A stretch of 64,000 nt of DNA, taken from positions 496,001 to 560,000 of the forward strand of contig NZ_AP025484.1 in the NCBI RefSeq assembly GCF_024347455.1. Direction: 5' to 3'. The stretch comes from Vibrio echinoideorum. GTDB lineage: Bacteria; Pseudomonadota; Gammaproteobacteria; Enterobacterales; Vibrionaceae. Made by a program: the position numbers and the translations under genes. A model generated the notes under the pieces. The model searched no databases. It was not told the DNA's origin and was given only the letters and a program-made list of their open reading frames with translations. Below are positions 19,232 to 28,115 of the stretch, in pieces (position 1 is the first letter of the stretch; the number at the start of each line of letters is the position of its first letter).

Positions 19232-20146
19232 ATGAAAATTTCTGATCTAACAACTCAAATGGCTAGGGTTAAAAATAATAAGACAGAAAAACAAGCGAAG
19301 GTCAGCCGTGTGCTGACCTTTTCTTGTGTTGACGGCCCGGGAAACCGCTTGGTGCTGTTTCTTCAGGGCTGCAATTTTGACTGCATTACTTGCCATAACC
19401 CGCATACAATCAATCACTGTAACCATTGTGGAGAGTGCGTAAGTGGCTGCCCGAGCAGTGCTCTGAGTCTTGTTGAAGGCAAAGTGAAGTGGGATCCGGT
19501 AGCGTGTACCAACTGCGATCAGTGCATCGATATCTGTGATCATAAGTCGAGCCCTAAAATCACCACGATGGCGGTATCAGATGTGCTTGAACTGGTTAGG
19601 CACAATCAATTCTTCCTGAGCGGTATTACCATTTCGGGTGGCGAGGCGACCATGCAATTGCCGTTTATCATCGAGCTATTTCAAGCGATCAAAAGCGATC
19701 CGAAATTGGCACACTTAACGTGTTTTATTGATAGTAATGGTTCCTTACCTAAACAAGGTTGGGATAGGGCATTACCTTACCTTGATGGTGCGATGATCGA
19801 CCTAAAATCGTGGCAATCTGAAACGCATCAATGGTTAGTGGGAAGAGGTAACCATCGAGTGTTTGAAACCATTAACTACTTGGCTGATAAAGGTAAGTTA
19901 CATGAAGTTCGGTTGCTGCATATTCCAAATAGAAGTGATCTCGAAGACGAAATAGAACAGGTTGGAAATTACCTGAAGGCGTTGCCAAGTGATGTACGAA
20001 TTCGCCTAAATGCGTTTCAGCATCATGGTGTGGTTGGCGAGGCGTTGGAATGGCCTAAATGTACGAAGAAACAGATGCAGAGCTTTCACGACAAGCTCTA
20101 CACGATAGTTCAAAGGCCAATGCAAACCCCAGAGGTTTATAGCTAG
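19232..20146 (+). CDS. yjjW: glycyl-radical enzyme activase YjjW
   Basis: A radical-SAM activating enzyme of 304 residues (E. coli YjjW 287). The SAM [4Fe-4S] cluster motif CxxxCxxC is at Cys47, Cys51 and Cys54. Two inserted ferredoxin clusters follow, at Cys63/66/69/73 and Cys92/95/98/102, as in other glycyl-radical activases. SGGEAT is the SAM-binding 'GGE' motif. It installs the radical on YjjI, encoded 50 bases upstream in the same operon. The start is uncertain: the ATG at 19232 has no clear ribosome site, and an ATG at 19259 is also possible. Confidence 0.92.
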   Translation: MKISDLTTQMARVKNNKTEKQAKVSRVLTFSCVDGPGNRLVLFLQGCNFDCITCHNPHTINHCNHCGECVSGCPSSALSLVEGKVKWDPVACTNCDQCIDICDHKSSPKITTMAVSDVLELVRHNQFFLSGITISGGEATMQLPFIIELFQAIKSDPKLAHLTCFIDSNGSLPKQGWDRALPYLDGAMIDLKSWQSETHQWLVGRGNHRVFETINYLADKGKLHEVRLLHIPNRSDLEDEIEQVGNYLKALPSDVRIRLNAFQHHGVVGEALEWPKCTKKQMQSFHDKLYTIVQRPMQTPEVYS

Positions 20147-20180
20147 TCTTTACGTTTGTGGTGTTTAAACAGACCATCAA

Positions 20181-20246
20181 GCTTCTAAGAACGTTAAGTT
20201 TCTAAAGATATTAAGCTACTAAAAATATTAAGCCTCTAAAAACAGG
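20181..20246. repeat. degenerate 17-bp tandem repeat
   Basis: Nearly four units of a 17-base repeat, each starting GCTTCTAA, GTTTCTAA, GCTACTAA or GCCTCTAA and ending in ATTAA or a variant. Units begin at 20181, 20198, 20215 and 20232. The last unit encodes the C-terminal LFLEA of the LysR gene, so the array lies across its stop codon. Confidence 0.75.
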
Positions 20247-21139
20247 TCACACAACCATTTGATCGCTTGATCATTCATATTGGGTTTATTCCACACCAAA
20301 CTATACGCCACTTTTCCGTAGTCAAAAGGAAGCGGCTTACTTACTAATCCTTGTGCTTGTTTTGCTTGTTCAGCCCATTGTTTAGAACAAGTGAACAAGA
20401 AGGGCGTATGGTGACACAATACGGCGGCCGCACCAAAATCCGCTACTGATATCGCCATATCTCTTGGCTTATGACATTGCACTAAGTTTTGCTCAAAGTA
20501 AGGCTTGGAGAGTTCGTTATCTAAGATCCCAATATGTTTAAAGTCTAAATAACCTTCAACAGTCAGTTCTTGTTGGGCAAGAGGGTGCTGTGATCCCATT
20601 AAGCAAACCATCTCATCGGGAAGAATAGTTTCCCAAACCAGCTCTTTGTTATCTGTCGGAGGTTGGGAAATATCATGAGGTAACAAGATCAAGTTGACCT
20701 TACCGCTGAGTAAAGCATCAAAGCCGAGTTGCTGCTTGGAATAGATATTGAGCTTAGCTTTTGGGGCGAGTTCGGTGGTGATTCTACTGATCTTAGAAGC
20801 GAATACTTCAAAAGTGCTTTCACGCATCGAAAGTGAAAAACTGCCTTGGTATTTTTGAGGCGAAAAGCTCTTTTGATGAAGCAACCCATTCATGCTTGAA
20901 AGAATCGCGTGAACAGTGGGTGCTATCTCCAAGGCAAAGGGAGTAGGGATCAGCTTAGTGCCATCTCGATAAAAGAGCTCATCATTGAGGATGTCACGCA
21001 GCTGAGACAATGTCTTACTCACACTCGAAGGGCTCACACACAGTTGCTCTGAGGTTTGAGTAACACTGTGCGTGTTTAGCATAATATGAAGCGCAGTGAG
21101 GTGTTTAAGGCTCACTCTAGATAAGTGTAAGTAATCCAT
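20228..21139 (-). CDS. LysR family transcriptional regulator, YidZ-like
   Basis: A 303-residue LTTR: helix-turn-helix at ~12-60 (SVTQTSEQLCVSPSSVSKTL), effector domain from ~95. The C-terminus (PLPFDYGKVAYSLVWNK) resembles E. coli YidZ, a LysR protein linked to anaerobic nitric-oxide resistance. It converges on yjjI-yjjW, so it could regulate that anaerobic operon or the HMG-CoA reductase gene on its other side; both are inferences. Its 3' end lies inside a 17-bp tandem repeat. Confidence 0.87.
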   Translation of the reverse strand: MDYLHLSRVSLKHLTALHIMLNTHSVTQTSEQLCVSPSSVSKTLSQLRDILNDELFYRDGTKLIPTPFALEIAPTVHAILSSMNGLLHQKSFSPQKYQGSFSLSMRESTFEVFASKISRITTELAPKAKLNIYSKQQLGFDALLSGKVNLILLPHDISQPPTDNKELVWETILPDEMVCLMGSQHPLAQQELTVEGYLDFKHIGILDNELSKPYFEQNLVQCHKPRDMAISVADFGAAAVLCHHTPFLFTCSKQWAEQAKQAQGLVSKPLPFDYGKVAYSLVWNKPNMNDQAIKWLCDLFLEA

Positions 21140-21160
21140 TTATGACTCACGCATTCAGAG

Positions 21161-21201
21161 TGGCTTGTGATCTTGCGTAATCCACAAAATCTCACAAGCC
21201 A
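21161..21201. other. 10-bp inverted repeat between HMG-CoA reductase and LysR genes
   Basis: TGGCTTGTGA (21161-21170) and TCACAAGCCA (21192-21201) are perfect inverted copies 21 bases apart, just after the reductase stop and before the LysR start. It may be a terminator stem of the reductase or a regulatory site of the LysR gene. There is no strong T-run. Confidence 0.45.
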
Positions 21202-21217
21202 AATTGGATAAAGGTTA

Positions 21218-22477
21218 TTAACGAGCCAATTTATGATGAGCTCGCGAAAAGTGACCGGCGCAAAACGCGCCTACAATCGATAGTTCACCCGCTAAACATA
21301 ATGCAGCACATACCTCAGCTAAGGCTTGCGATTTACCATTGCCGTGAAGGCCAAGTAAATCTAGACATGCCTTTTGGCTTGGCAGACCAGTGCCGCCGCC
21401 TACTGTACCTAGCATTAAATTAGGCAGTGTTACGCTAGCGTATAAGCCACCTTCTTTGTTGAGCTCCATACGAGTCATACCAATCGCCGATTCAGCCACG
21501 CAGGCTGCATCTTGGCCGCACGCAATGTAGAGCGCAGCCAATGCATTAGCATAGTGGGCATTAATGCCGATAGTACCACTCAAAGCGCCACCTACAGTGG
21601 TCATCTGCCCAAACTGAACCATCTTTTCAGGCGTGGTATGCAAGTACTTAGCAACAAGCTCTGGGGATATATTCACTTCAGCGGTGACTTTTTTACCACG
21701 AACGCTACGCAGGGTTTGGGTATTGGCCTTCTTGTCACCTGATAAATTGCCATCAAGAAAAGCATGGTCGGGCTTCACTGGGGTATTTTCTATGATGAAC
21801 TCAAACACCGCATTGGTCGCGATGGTCACCATATTCTGACCTGAAGCATCTCCGGTTAGAAATTCAAACACTAAGTAAACATGGTTGCCTTCGATGTTGA
21901 TATTGATGTCGGTAAGTTTGCCGTGTGAAGTAGTAGATTCAGCTAAGGTTTTAAACTGTTCATATTGGGTCACGGCCCACGCTACAAATTGACCGGCTTC
22001 AACTAACCCTTGGAATGCGAAACCAGGGGTACGTGTCACACCTTCATTCAGCAGCATTGCACTCGCACCACCGCAAGCGGTAAGCAGCTTAGAACCACGG
22101 TTATAAGACGCTACAAGCGCAGCTTCCGTAGTAGCTAACGGTACTAGGTAATCGCCTTTAGCAAATAGGCCATTGACTCTTAGCGGACCAGACACACCGA
22201 CTGGAACCTTCACCGTCCCAATAAAGTGCTCAATGTTCTTTTCGTACGCTTGGATCTGACTTTGCGTATGAGGATCGAGCAGTTCTTGTTGTGATTCTAG
22301 GTTATCGAGAGCAGCCCAACGACGCGTTAGATTCTTTTCTGTCAGGTACGGGCTGGGCGTCAGCTTATTCACTGGCTTTTCAAAATGAGGCTGAAGCTTT
22401 TGTTCTAATTCGTCTGCGGAGATGTCGCCTCCTAAAATAGAAACATAGTCACGGCGATGCAGATTTAGTTTTGGCAT
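21218..22477 (-). CDS. hydroxymethylglutaryl-CoA reductase
   Basis: A 419-residue HMG-CoA reductase. The catalytic Glu118 is in TTEAALVASYNRG, Asp210 is in TGDASGQNM, the active-site lysine is in LSGDKKANTQTL, and the C-terminal His is in AGHFSRAHHKLAR. All four catalytic residues are therefore present. The layout is closer to class I (NADPH, eukaryote/archaea-like) than to class II. The reaction converts HMG-CoA to mevalonate, or the reverse. Gammaproteobacteria make isoprenoids by the MEP pathway, and no mevalonate kinase or HMG-CoA synthase is encoded nearby, so the role is unclear. The ATG at 22477 is preferred to 22507, which adds ten hydrophobic residues. Confidence 0.93.
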   Translation of the reverse strand: MPKLNLHRRDYVSILGGDISADELEQKLQPHFEKPVNKLTPSPYLTEKNLTRRWAALDNLESQQELLDPHTQSQIQAYEKNIEHFIGTVKVPVGVSGPLRVNGLFAKGDYLVPLATTEAALVASYNRGSKLLTACGGASAMLLNEGVTRTPGFAFQGLVEAGQFVAWAVTQYEQFKTLAESTTSHGKLTDININIEGNHVYLVFEFLTGDASGQNMVTIATNAVFEFIIENTPVKPDHAFLDGNLSGDKKANTQTLRSVRGKKVTAEVNISPELVAKYLHTTPEKMVQFGQMTTVGGALSGTIGINAHYANALAALYIACGQDAACVAESAIGMTRMELNKEGGLYASVTLPNLMLGTVGGGTGLPSQKACLDLLGLHGNGKSQALAEVCAALCLAGELSIVGAFCAGHFSRAHHKLAR

Positions 22478-22639
22478 AAATAGTATGAAGTATAGTTTGT
22501 GCAGCAAAATTGGTTTGCGCTGATTCTACCGAGTAAAAAACCAGAAACAAGCGCCTGATATAATGAGTTACAGTTTGTGTGGTTGTAATGACAAAAAGGA
22601 GCGAATGATTTCTAAAAAGTGGTGATTTGAGGTGGTGTT

Positions 22640-22960
22640 CTAAATATGGATGTCGAGAAGACTGCCGATGGCTTTGTTTTGACGATCAACCACACTGGCA
22701 CCCACGCGGTTGTAATTTGCGCTTTGTGTCAGTTTTATCAAGGCATCACTTGAGGATGAGGCAGGTTCAGGTTCTTTGTCTTTAAACGAAATGGATTGTT
22801 CAGGCCCTATTTGATTAAAGCTGAAGTCGCTAGTTTGGAAAGAGTTGTCAGATTCGAGAGATTGCTTAGAGGCTTGGTTGAGCTCGATTGCGGCTTCTTC
22901 AGCCATGTTGGTTGACTGCTGAATAATGGCGTAACCAGATTGAATACCAGATATCGACAT
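22640..22960 (-). CDS. hypothetical protein (106 aa)
   Basis: It begins MSISGIQSGYAIIQQSTNMAEE, a helical start that resembles the first helix of flagellar rod/hook proteins and of small Vibrio proteins of unknown function. The middle is Ser/Glu-rich and probably disordered. The end (NRVGASVVDRQNKAIGSLLDIHI) again looks helical and amphipathic. The ATG at 22960 is preferred because AAAAGG lies seven bases upstream; the ATG at 22981 has none. No function is assigned. Confidence 0.65.
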   Translation of the reverse strand: MSISGIQSGYAIIQQSTNMAEEAAIELNQASKQSLESDNSFQTSDFSFNQIGPEQSISFKDKEPEPASSSSDALIKLTQSANYNRVGASVVDRQNKAIGSLLDIHI

Positions 22961-23081
22961 AACAGAACCTTTTATTGACATATGGGCTGAGTCTAGGTGG
23001 ACGATATATTGAGCGCAATGATGATTTGGTAAAACTTACTATGAAACGGTGAACTTAAGCTAAAATAGTGACGTCTGTCTA

Positions 23082-23243
23082 CTAATTAAACAGTTCATTT
23101 AATACGTTTAACTCTTCATCGGTAAGAAGGGATGGCTTATCGGTTATAAGATTGCCGTCGATCTCGCCTTGAAGTGCCTTAAGCTGCTGAGGGTTAAGAA
23201 GTTGTATTTGCTCCTTAAACGCTTCAAATTGTTGTGTATTCAT
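23082..23243 (-). CDS. small hypothetical protein (53 aa)
   Basis: It begins MNTQQFEAFKEQIQLLNPQQ and ends with a leucine-rich acidic helix (TDEELNVLNELFN). The ATG at 23243 has AAAGGT six bases upstream, whereas the longer frame from 23306 has no ribosome site. The LxPQQLxxLQGEI pattern is like the N-terminal helices of some IS1595-type transposases, so a remnant is possible, but nothing of a catalytic domain is left and no terminal repeats are seen. The function is unknown. Confidence 0.55.
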   Translation of the reverse strand: MNTQQFEAFKEQIQLLNPQQLKALQGEIDGNLITDKPSLLTDEELNVLNELFN

Positions 23244-23460
23244 AGTGTGACCTTTGTTCAAATCCATATGCCCTATAGAGCATAGCCTACTGATTCGGAA
23301 AATCAAACAAGATTAAGTGAATATTAAATGAAGTTTGAGTGTTCCTAAAACTAAGACAACTATAAATTGCTCTGGTTGTTTTTTGTCCGAGAAATGTTAG
23401 GCAAAGTTATGGTTTGGTAAATCAAAGTCAGAAAATTCTTACAATGTGAAAATCGCTTAG

Positions 23461-23522
23461 CCCTTGCAGCACAAGGGTAGGCAAGAAGTTGCTCTATCTT
23501 ATTTGGGATATTGATAGAGCAA
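23461..23522. other. two stem-loops in a 355-base gene-free gap
   Basis: In the gap 23244-23598 two hairpins stand side by side. CCCTTG-CAGCA-CAAGGG is at 23461-23477. A 10-bp perfect inverted repeat, TTGCTCTATC / GATAGAGCAA, is at 23489-23498 and 23513-23522. Neither has a clear T-run. They may end the yccS transcript or form part of a small RNA or leader; no reading frame was seen here. Confidence 0.45.
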
Positions 23523-23598
23523 ACGATAATTACAGGTGATGATAAAAATGTGATCGATTTGGGTTATCTTTTTGTTTTTACAGTATTTTGTTTGTTGT

Positions 23599-25782
23599 TC
23601 AAGAAGCTTCTTTGTCGATCGATTTATCTATCTTAACCTTGACCGCAAATTTGGTCGCTAAAGTATGCAGTTCTGGAAGCATTCGGTAAATCAAATGCAG
23701 CTGTTGTAGGACCATTCTGACAGAGCTTTCATCCTCTTCTCGCCACTCGCTTAAACGCTTATCAAGTTCAGGATCATAAGAATTTTTAACTTCACACTGC
23801 TCTTGATGGGAATAGAGCTGGTCATTGAGAGCGTCGAGGTGCTCATGTATGACACGATGCGCGTCCAACACTAACTTATGTGTGGATTCATCATCGATAC
23901 GAGTACGATGCGCTCCTAAGGCAGAAATATAGCTCAGCAAGGCATGATTGAGCGTGAGGAATCGAAAACTTTCATCTTCTGAAGTCCGATATTTACCAGG
24001 CTCAACCAACATGCTGCTGATGGCGACCGTAAGGTTTGCATCGTTATTGTGTGCGCTACGACGGGCAATACGGTAATTAAGGGTGTCTTTTTTACCGACT
24101 CGATATTGGCCAATGATTTGTGCCAGATAATTTTTATTAGAATCGAGGGCATCCGCCATGACTTTATGTAATCGCTTAGATTGCCAGTCTGGTAATACGT
24201 AAATCACCGCGAGCACGGCGAGAGCACAACCAATAAAGGTATCTGCCAGCCTTGGTAGTACGACAGCGTAGCCTTCTCCAAGCTGATTAAAACAGAACAG
24301 TACCAACAAGGTAATGAAGCCTGTTGCGAAGCCGTAGTTATTGATGCGGAATGCAAAGAACATAACGCCACTGATAACAATGAAGACTAGCTGGCTCTCT
24401 TGGGAAGGGAAGAACGTCAGTAACGGAACCCCAATCAATAAGCCTGCCACCGTACCAATGACACGCGCTGTCAGCTTTTGTCGCGTTGCGCTATAGTTTG
24501 GCTGACAAACGAACAGCGTAGTCAGTAGGATCCAATAGCCACGCTCGATATTAAAACCTTGGATGATCCCGTAACCGAGCGTTAACGTGATTGCCATACG
24601 AATCGCGTGTCGAAACAACATTGAATCAGTATGAAAATTAGCTCTAATCTTTTGCCACATTGCCTTTAAGGTGTGCGGATTAGTATCGTCCAAGACGCCT
24701 TCTTCTAGCTTCTCAGCATCTGGGTTACTGATATTCGAGAGCTGTTTTTCAACGGTGGCTAGGTTATTGAATAGGTAATTTAATTGATTCAGCAGCGACT
24801 TCCATTCGGGTTTGTTCTGTTGCTGAAGGTGGTTCAGTGAAGACATTAACTCATCAAGCGCCAGTACAGATTTATCACCATGTTGATATTCCGCACCCAC
24901 TTTAAGTGAGCTCGCCACTTCTTTACAGGCGGTTGCTTGTGCTTCTAACAGATACTTAAAGCGAAACAGTACATCAGAACGTTCGAAGTGTTTAGCTAAC
25001 TCTTGATAGCGGTAATGGCTTGAACTCACACGTTCGTGAATATCTTGCGCGATGAAATAGGTGTTTAGGAATCGGTCACTTGGGCCATCAATATGCCCGC
25101 GTTTGGAGCGGTTAAGCAGCGTTGCTTTACACATGTTGAGTGCATTAACGGTGCTAGCATTCAATTTGGCTTCAATAATTCGGTGTGGTTGTGGGATAAG
25201 ATCAGAGACAGGGTAGAATAGCTCTGCCTTGGACCCCATATAGGTGCCGATTTGGTCGAATACGTTAGCAAGGTTTTGCTGTACGGGTTGCATTGGCCAG
25301 ACAATCTGCCAAATCATCGACATGAAGTAGTACCAAGCCGCACCAGTCAATAGCAGTAGTGGTTGAAACCATAAGTTGGTGCTTTCGTGGGCACCAAGCA
25401 TGGTATAGATAGCAACTAACAGAGAACCGAATGCAATGCTCGCGTATTTCGGTCCAATCGCGCCTAGCATTATGAATGAAAAAGTCGAGGCGAAAAGACC
25501 TAATGCGAACAGCCAAGGTGTGTTGAATAGCAACTCAATGGAAAAGGCAGCGATAGCAAAACAGATGAACGTAAGGGTGAGTGCTTTCAAACGGCCAGTA
25601 AAGCTGTCGTCACTTTCCGCAAGAGCGGCAGCGATGACACCTAAAATGAGTGGGGTGATGAGTGTGTTTTGTTCATAATACCAAGCAGGGACCACAACAC
25701 CGAGTAGGGTGATGAGTATTAATATGCTGTAATTTATGGTTTTATTCGCCCAATAGAGGCGCAATTTGGCAGAAAAGTCCAC
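23599..25782 (-). CDS. yccS: YccS/FUSC family inner membrane transporter
   Basis: A 727-residue protein (E. coli YccS ~717) of the fusaric-acid-resistance (FUSC) superfamily. Two halves each carry a cluster of about six helices (residues ~15-165 and ~395-530), each followed by a cytoplasmic helical domain. Landmarks shared with E. coli include ALAESDDSFTGRLKALTLTF, FVAQDIHERVSSSHYRYQ in the form FIAQDIHERVSSSHYRYQ, GYWILLTTLFVCQPNYSATR and NHALLSYISALGAHR. The transported compound is unknown. The start codon is GTG. It is divergent from helD with a 175-base gap, keeping the E. coli neighbourhood. Confidence 0.93.
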   Translation of the reverse strand: MDFSAKLRLYWANKTINYSILILITLLGVVVPAWYYEQNTLITPLILGVIAAALAESDDSFTGRLKALTLTFICFAIAAFSIELLFNTPWLFALGLFASTFSFIMLGAIGPKYASIAFGSLLVAIYTMLGAHESTNLWFQPLLLLTGAAWYYFMSMIWQIVWPMQPVQQNLANVFDQIGTYMGSKAELFYPVSDLIPQPHRIIEAKLNASTVNALNMCKATLLNRSKRGHIDGPSDRFLNTYFIAQDIHERVSSSHYRYQELAKHFERSDVLFRFKYLLEAQATACKEVASSLKVGAEYQHGDKSVLALDELMSSLNHLQQQNKPEWKSLLNQLNYLFNNLATVEKQLSNISNPDAEKLEEGVLDDTNPHTLKAMWQKIRANFHTDSMLFRHAIRMAITLTLGYGIIQGFNIERGYWILLTTLFVCQPNYSATRQKLTARVIGTVAGLLIGVPLLTFFPSQESQLVFIVISGVMFFAFRINNYGFATGFITLLVLFCFNQLGEGYAVVLPRLADTFIGCALAVLAVIYVLPDWQSKRLHKVMADALDSNKNYLAQIIGQYRVGKKDTLNYRIARRSAHNNDANLTVAISSMLVEPGKYRTSEDESFRFLTLNHALLSYISALGAHRTRIDDESTHKLVLDAHRVIHEHLDALNDQLYSHQEQCEVKNSYDPELDKRLSEWREEDESSVRMVLQQLHLIYRMLPELHTLATKFAVKVKIDKSIDKEAS

Positions 25783-25957
25783 AGTCGCTCACTTGACACA
25801 CTAAAACCATAATCCTAACAGAAATCAAGCACAAGAATTTGATACTTATCCATAATTGTCCCTAGATGGTCATGAAAGCGTCGATAAGATGTGAGATATT
25901 ATTAATTCTCATTGCATCATGATATAAATTCAATATTCCTAATTAAGAGCACCTCCA

Positions 25958-28033
25958 ATGCAGCTAAGCGCTAACAAGACTGCACAGTTTTTTATTCAAA
26001 ATGAATATCATCAGGTCGAACTTGATGGTCCACGTCTACTGTTGTCTTCAGTAGGCAGTGAAGAACGTATCCCGTTTACTATTTGGAGTGGCAAGATCGC
26101 GATAAAGCGCGGTTTGTTTTGGGGATCGTTGCAGTTTTTTGCTAATCAACAAGATGGCAAACAACGCAGTTGGTTAGTACAAGGCTTGCCTTGGGATCAG
26201 TGTCGTCAATTTGCACGTGCCTCGGTTGGTGCGTATCAGAAATGGCATGACACACAGTGTGAACAACTCGCAGAGCACGTCCCTCAATGGGAAGCCGAAT
26301 TGACGCGTCTGGAGCAACTTCCTGCTTTCTTACCGCATTCTAAAGTCAATACTTGGGTCGATATGGTCAACTCAAGTTTAGACAATATGACAATGACACT
26401 AGAAGAAGCAGCACAACGCATGCCAAACCGCTTTGCTCGAATGCAGCCATGGTTGTCGGAAACTGAGATTAAACAAGCTGAACGAAACCAACAATGGCTA
26501 GAGACCGAAAGAAAAAACTGGGAAGTGTTGTTTGCACAATGTGAGTCGTCCCCGTTGAACTTGTCTCAGCAATACGCGGTTTTGATGAACGACGACCATA
26601 ACCTCATCCTTGCTGGTGCTGGGTCAGGGAAAACCAGTGTTCTGACGGCTCGCGTCGCCTATTTATTGCAAAGCCATCAGGCGCAAGCTGAAGAGCTGCT
26701 ATTACTTGCTTTTGGTCGTGAAGCCGCTGAAGAAATGAAACAACGCCTCGACAGCAAAATTGGCTTATCAGCAGAAAAGGTTCAAGTCAGTACTTTCCAC
26801 CAATTAGGTTTGAAGATACTTAATCAAGTAGAAACCGAACGCGTTGTTATCTCTCCTCTAGCGCTGGACAATAATCAACGCCAAGCATGGTGCATTGATT
26901 GGTTGAAGAAGCATTGGATGACACCGACCAACTTCAAGCGTTGGCAAAAGCACCTGTCTAAATGGCCAATCGCGTACCTGACCGGTGATGACGAGCTTGG
27001 CAGCCACGTTTCAAATCTCAAATTGATTGGTTGGCTTGAAAAACAACTTGAGCAGTTGAACGCGTCGGGCTTATCGAAGAAAGAAGTACAACAACAACTA
27101 ATCGACCATCGAGACTACACACGTTTAAATAGTGAGCTTTCACTATGTTGGCCATGTGTTACCGTGTGGCAGAAAGCGTTAAAAGAAGAGAATCATATCG
27201 ACTTCTCGACCATGATCAGCCGTGCGACTCAATATGTCGAGAAGGGTAAGTTTGTCTCTCCTTGGAAGTTCATCATGATTGATGAATACCAAGATATATC
27301 TCCTGATCGTCTTGCTCTGGTTGAAGCGCTTTGTAATCAATCGAAGGCGCAACACCAAGCCTCTATCTTTGCTGTGGGCGATGACTGGCAGTCCATTTAC
27401 CAGTTTGCGGGCGCTGATGTGGATTTGACGACCGGCTTCAAAGACCGTTTTGAGAGTTCGACCATTCATCATCTAGACACCACATATCGCTTTAACAATC
27501 AGTTAGGTGCGGTCGCTAATCGCTTTGTACAAGAAAACCCGATTCAATTGCCGAAGGACCTGAACAGCTTTAAGCAACAGAAGCAGAAGGCGGTGTACAG
27601 TGCGCCAAGCAAAGAAGTAGAGAAGATTCTCGATCAATTGAACCGACAGTCGAAAGGTAAAGCCAATAAGTCGGTGATGTTGCTTGGGCGTAACCATTAC
27701 CACAAACCTGAATTGCTGGAAGATTGGAAAAAGATCTTCACTTCGATCGATCTCAGATTTATGACTTGTCACGCCAGTAAAGGTAAAGAGGCGGACTTTG
27801 TAATTATACTTTGCGTTGACGAAGGGCAGTTCCCTGCCAAGAAGAAGCAGCTTCATATTGATGGCGCGTTGACTGAATCGTCAGATGTATTCCCTTATGC
27901 TGAAGAGCGACGGTTGTTCTACGTGGCAATGACGCGAGCGAAAGAAAAAGTATGGATTACACACAGCGGTGATGGTTCTGGCTTCGTACAAGAACTTCAT
28001 GGTTCTGATTACCCGGTCGTTCGCAAAAAGTAA
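25958..28033 (+). CDS. helD: DNA helicase IV
   Basis: A superfamily 1 3'-5' DNA helicase of 691 residues (E. coli 684). The N-terminal ~190 residues are the HelD-specific region. Walker A is AGAGSGKTS near residue 220, the Walker B/DExQ motif DEYQDIS is near 445, followed by GDDWQSIYQFAGAD. Motif V is TCHASKGKEADFVI, and motif VI EERRLFYVAMTRAKE lies near the C-terminus. It unwinds DNA during recombination and repair. The order yccS-helD-mgsA is shared with E. coli. The ribosome site (GAGCACCTCC region) is unremarkable. Confidence 0.95.
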   Translation: MQLSANKTAQFFIQNEYHQVELDGPRLLLSSVGSEERIPFTIWSGKIAIKRGLFWGSLQFFANQQDGKQRSWLVQGLPWDQCRQFARASVGAYQKWHDTQCEQLAEHVPQWEAELTRLEQLPAFLPHSKVNTWVDMVNSSLDNMTMTLEEAAQRMPNRFARMQPWLSETEIKQAERNQQWLETERKNWEVLFAQCESSPLNLSQQYAVLMNDDHNLILAGAGSGKTSVLTARVAYLLQSHQAQAEELLLLAFGREAAEEMKQRLDSKIGLSAEKVQVSTFHQLGLKILNQVETERVVISPLALDNNQRQAWCIDWLKKHWMTPTNFKRWQKHLSKWPIAYLTGDDELGSHVSNLKLIGWLEKQLEQLNASGLSKKEVQQQLIDHRDYTRLNSELSLCWPCVTVWQKALKEENHIDFSTMISRATQYVEKGKFVSPWKFIMIDEYQDISPDRLALVEALCNQSKAQHQASIFAVGDDWQSIYQFAGADVDLTTGFKDRFESSTIHHLDTTYRFNNQLGAVANRFVQENPIQLPKDLNSFKQQKQKAVYSAPSKEVEKILDQLNRQSKGKANKSVMLLGRNHYHKPELLEDWKKIFTSIDLRFMTCHASKGKEADFVIILCVDEGQFPAKKKQLHIDGALTESSDVFPYAEERRLFYVAMTRAKEKVWITHSGDGSGFVQELHGSDYPVVRKK

Positions 28034-28115
28034 TGTTATTTGAGGTGACGGTCTAAGCTTAGATCTTCAACTCTCCCTCCCTATTATTAGTAGGGAAAGG
28101 CATAAGGATATGAAT

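Noticed and set aside
21161..21201. CRP site from TGTGA and TCACA halves
   Set aside because: The halves are more than 20 bases apart instead of 6, so the pair cannot bind one CRP dimer; read as a stem-loop instead.
23082..23243. Insertion-sequence remnant
   Set aside because: Only a faint N-terminal similarity to IS1595-type transposases; no catalytic residues, terminal inverted repeats or target duplications were seen.
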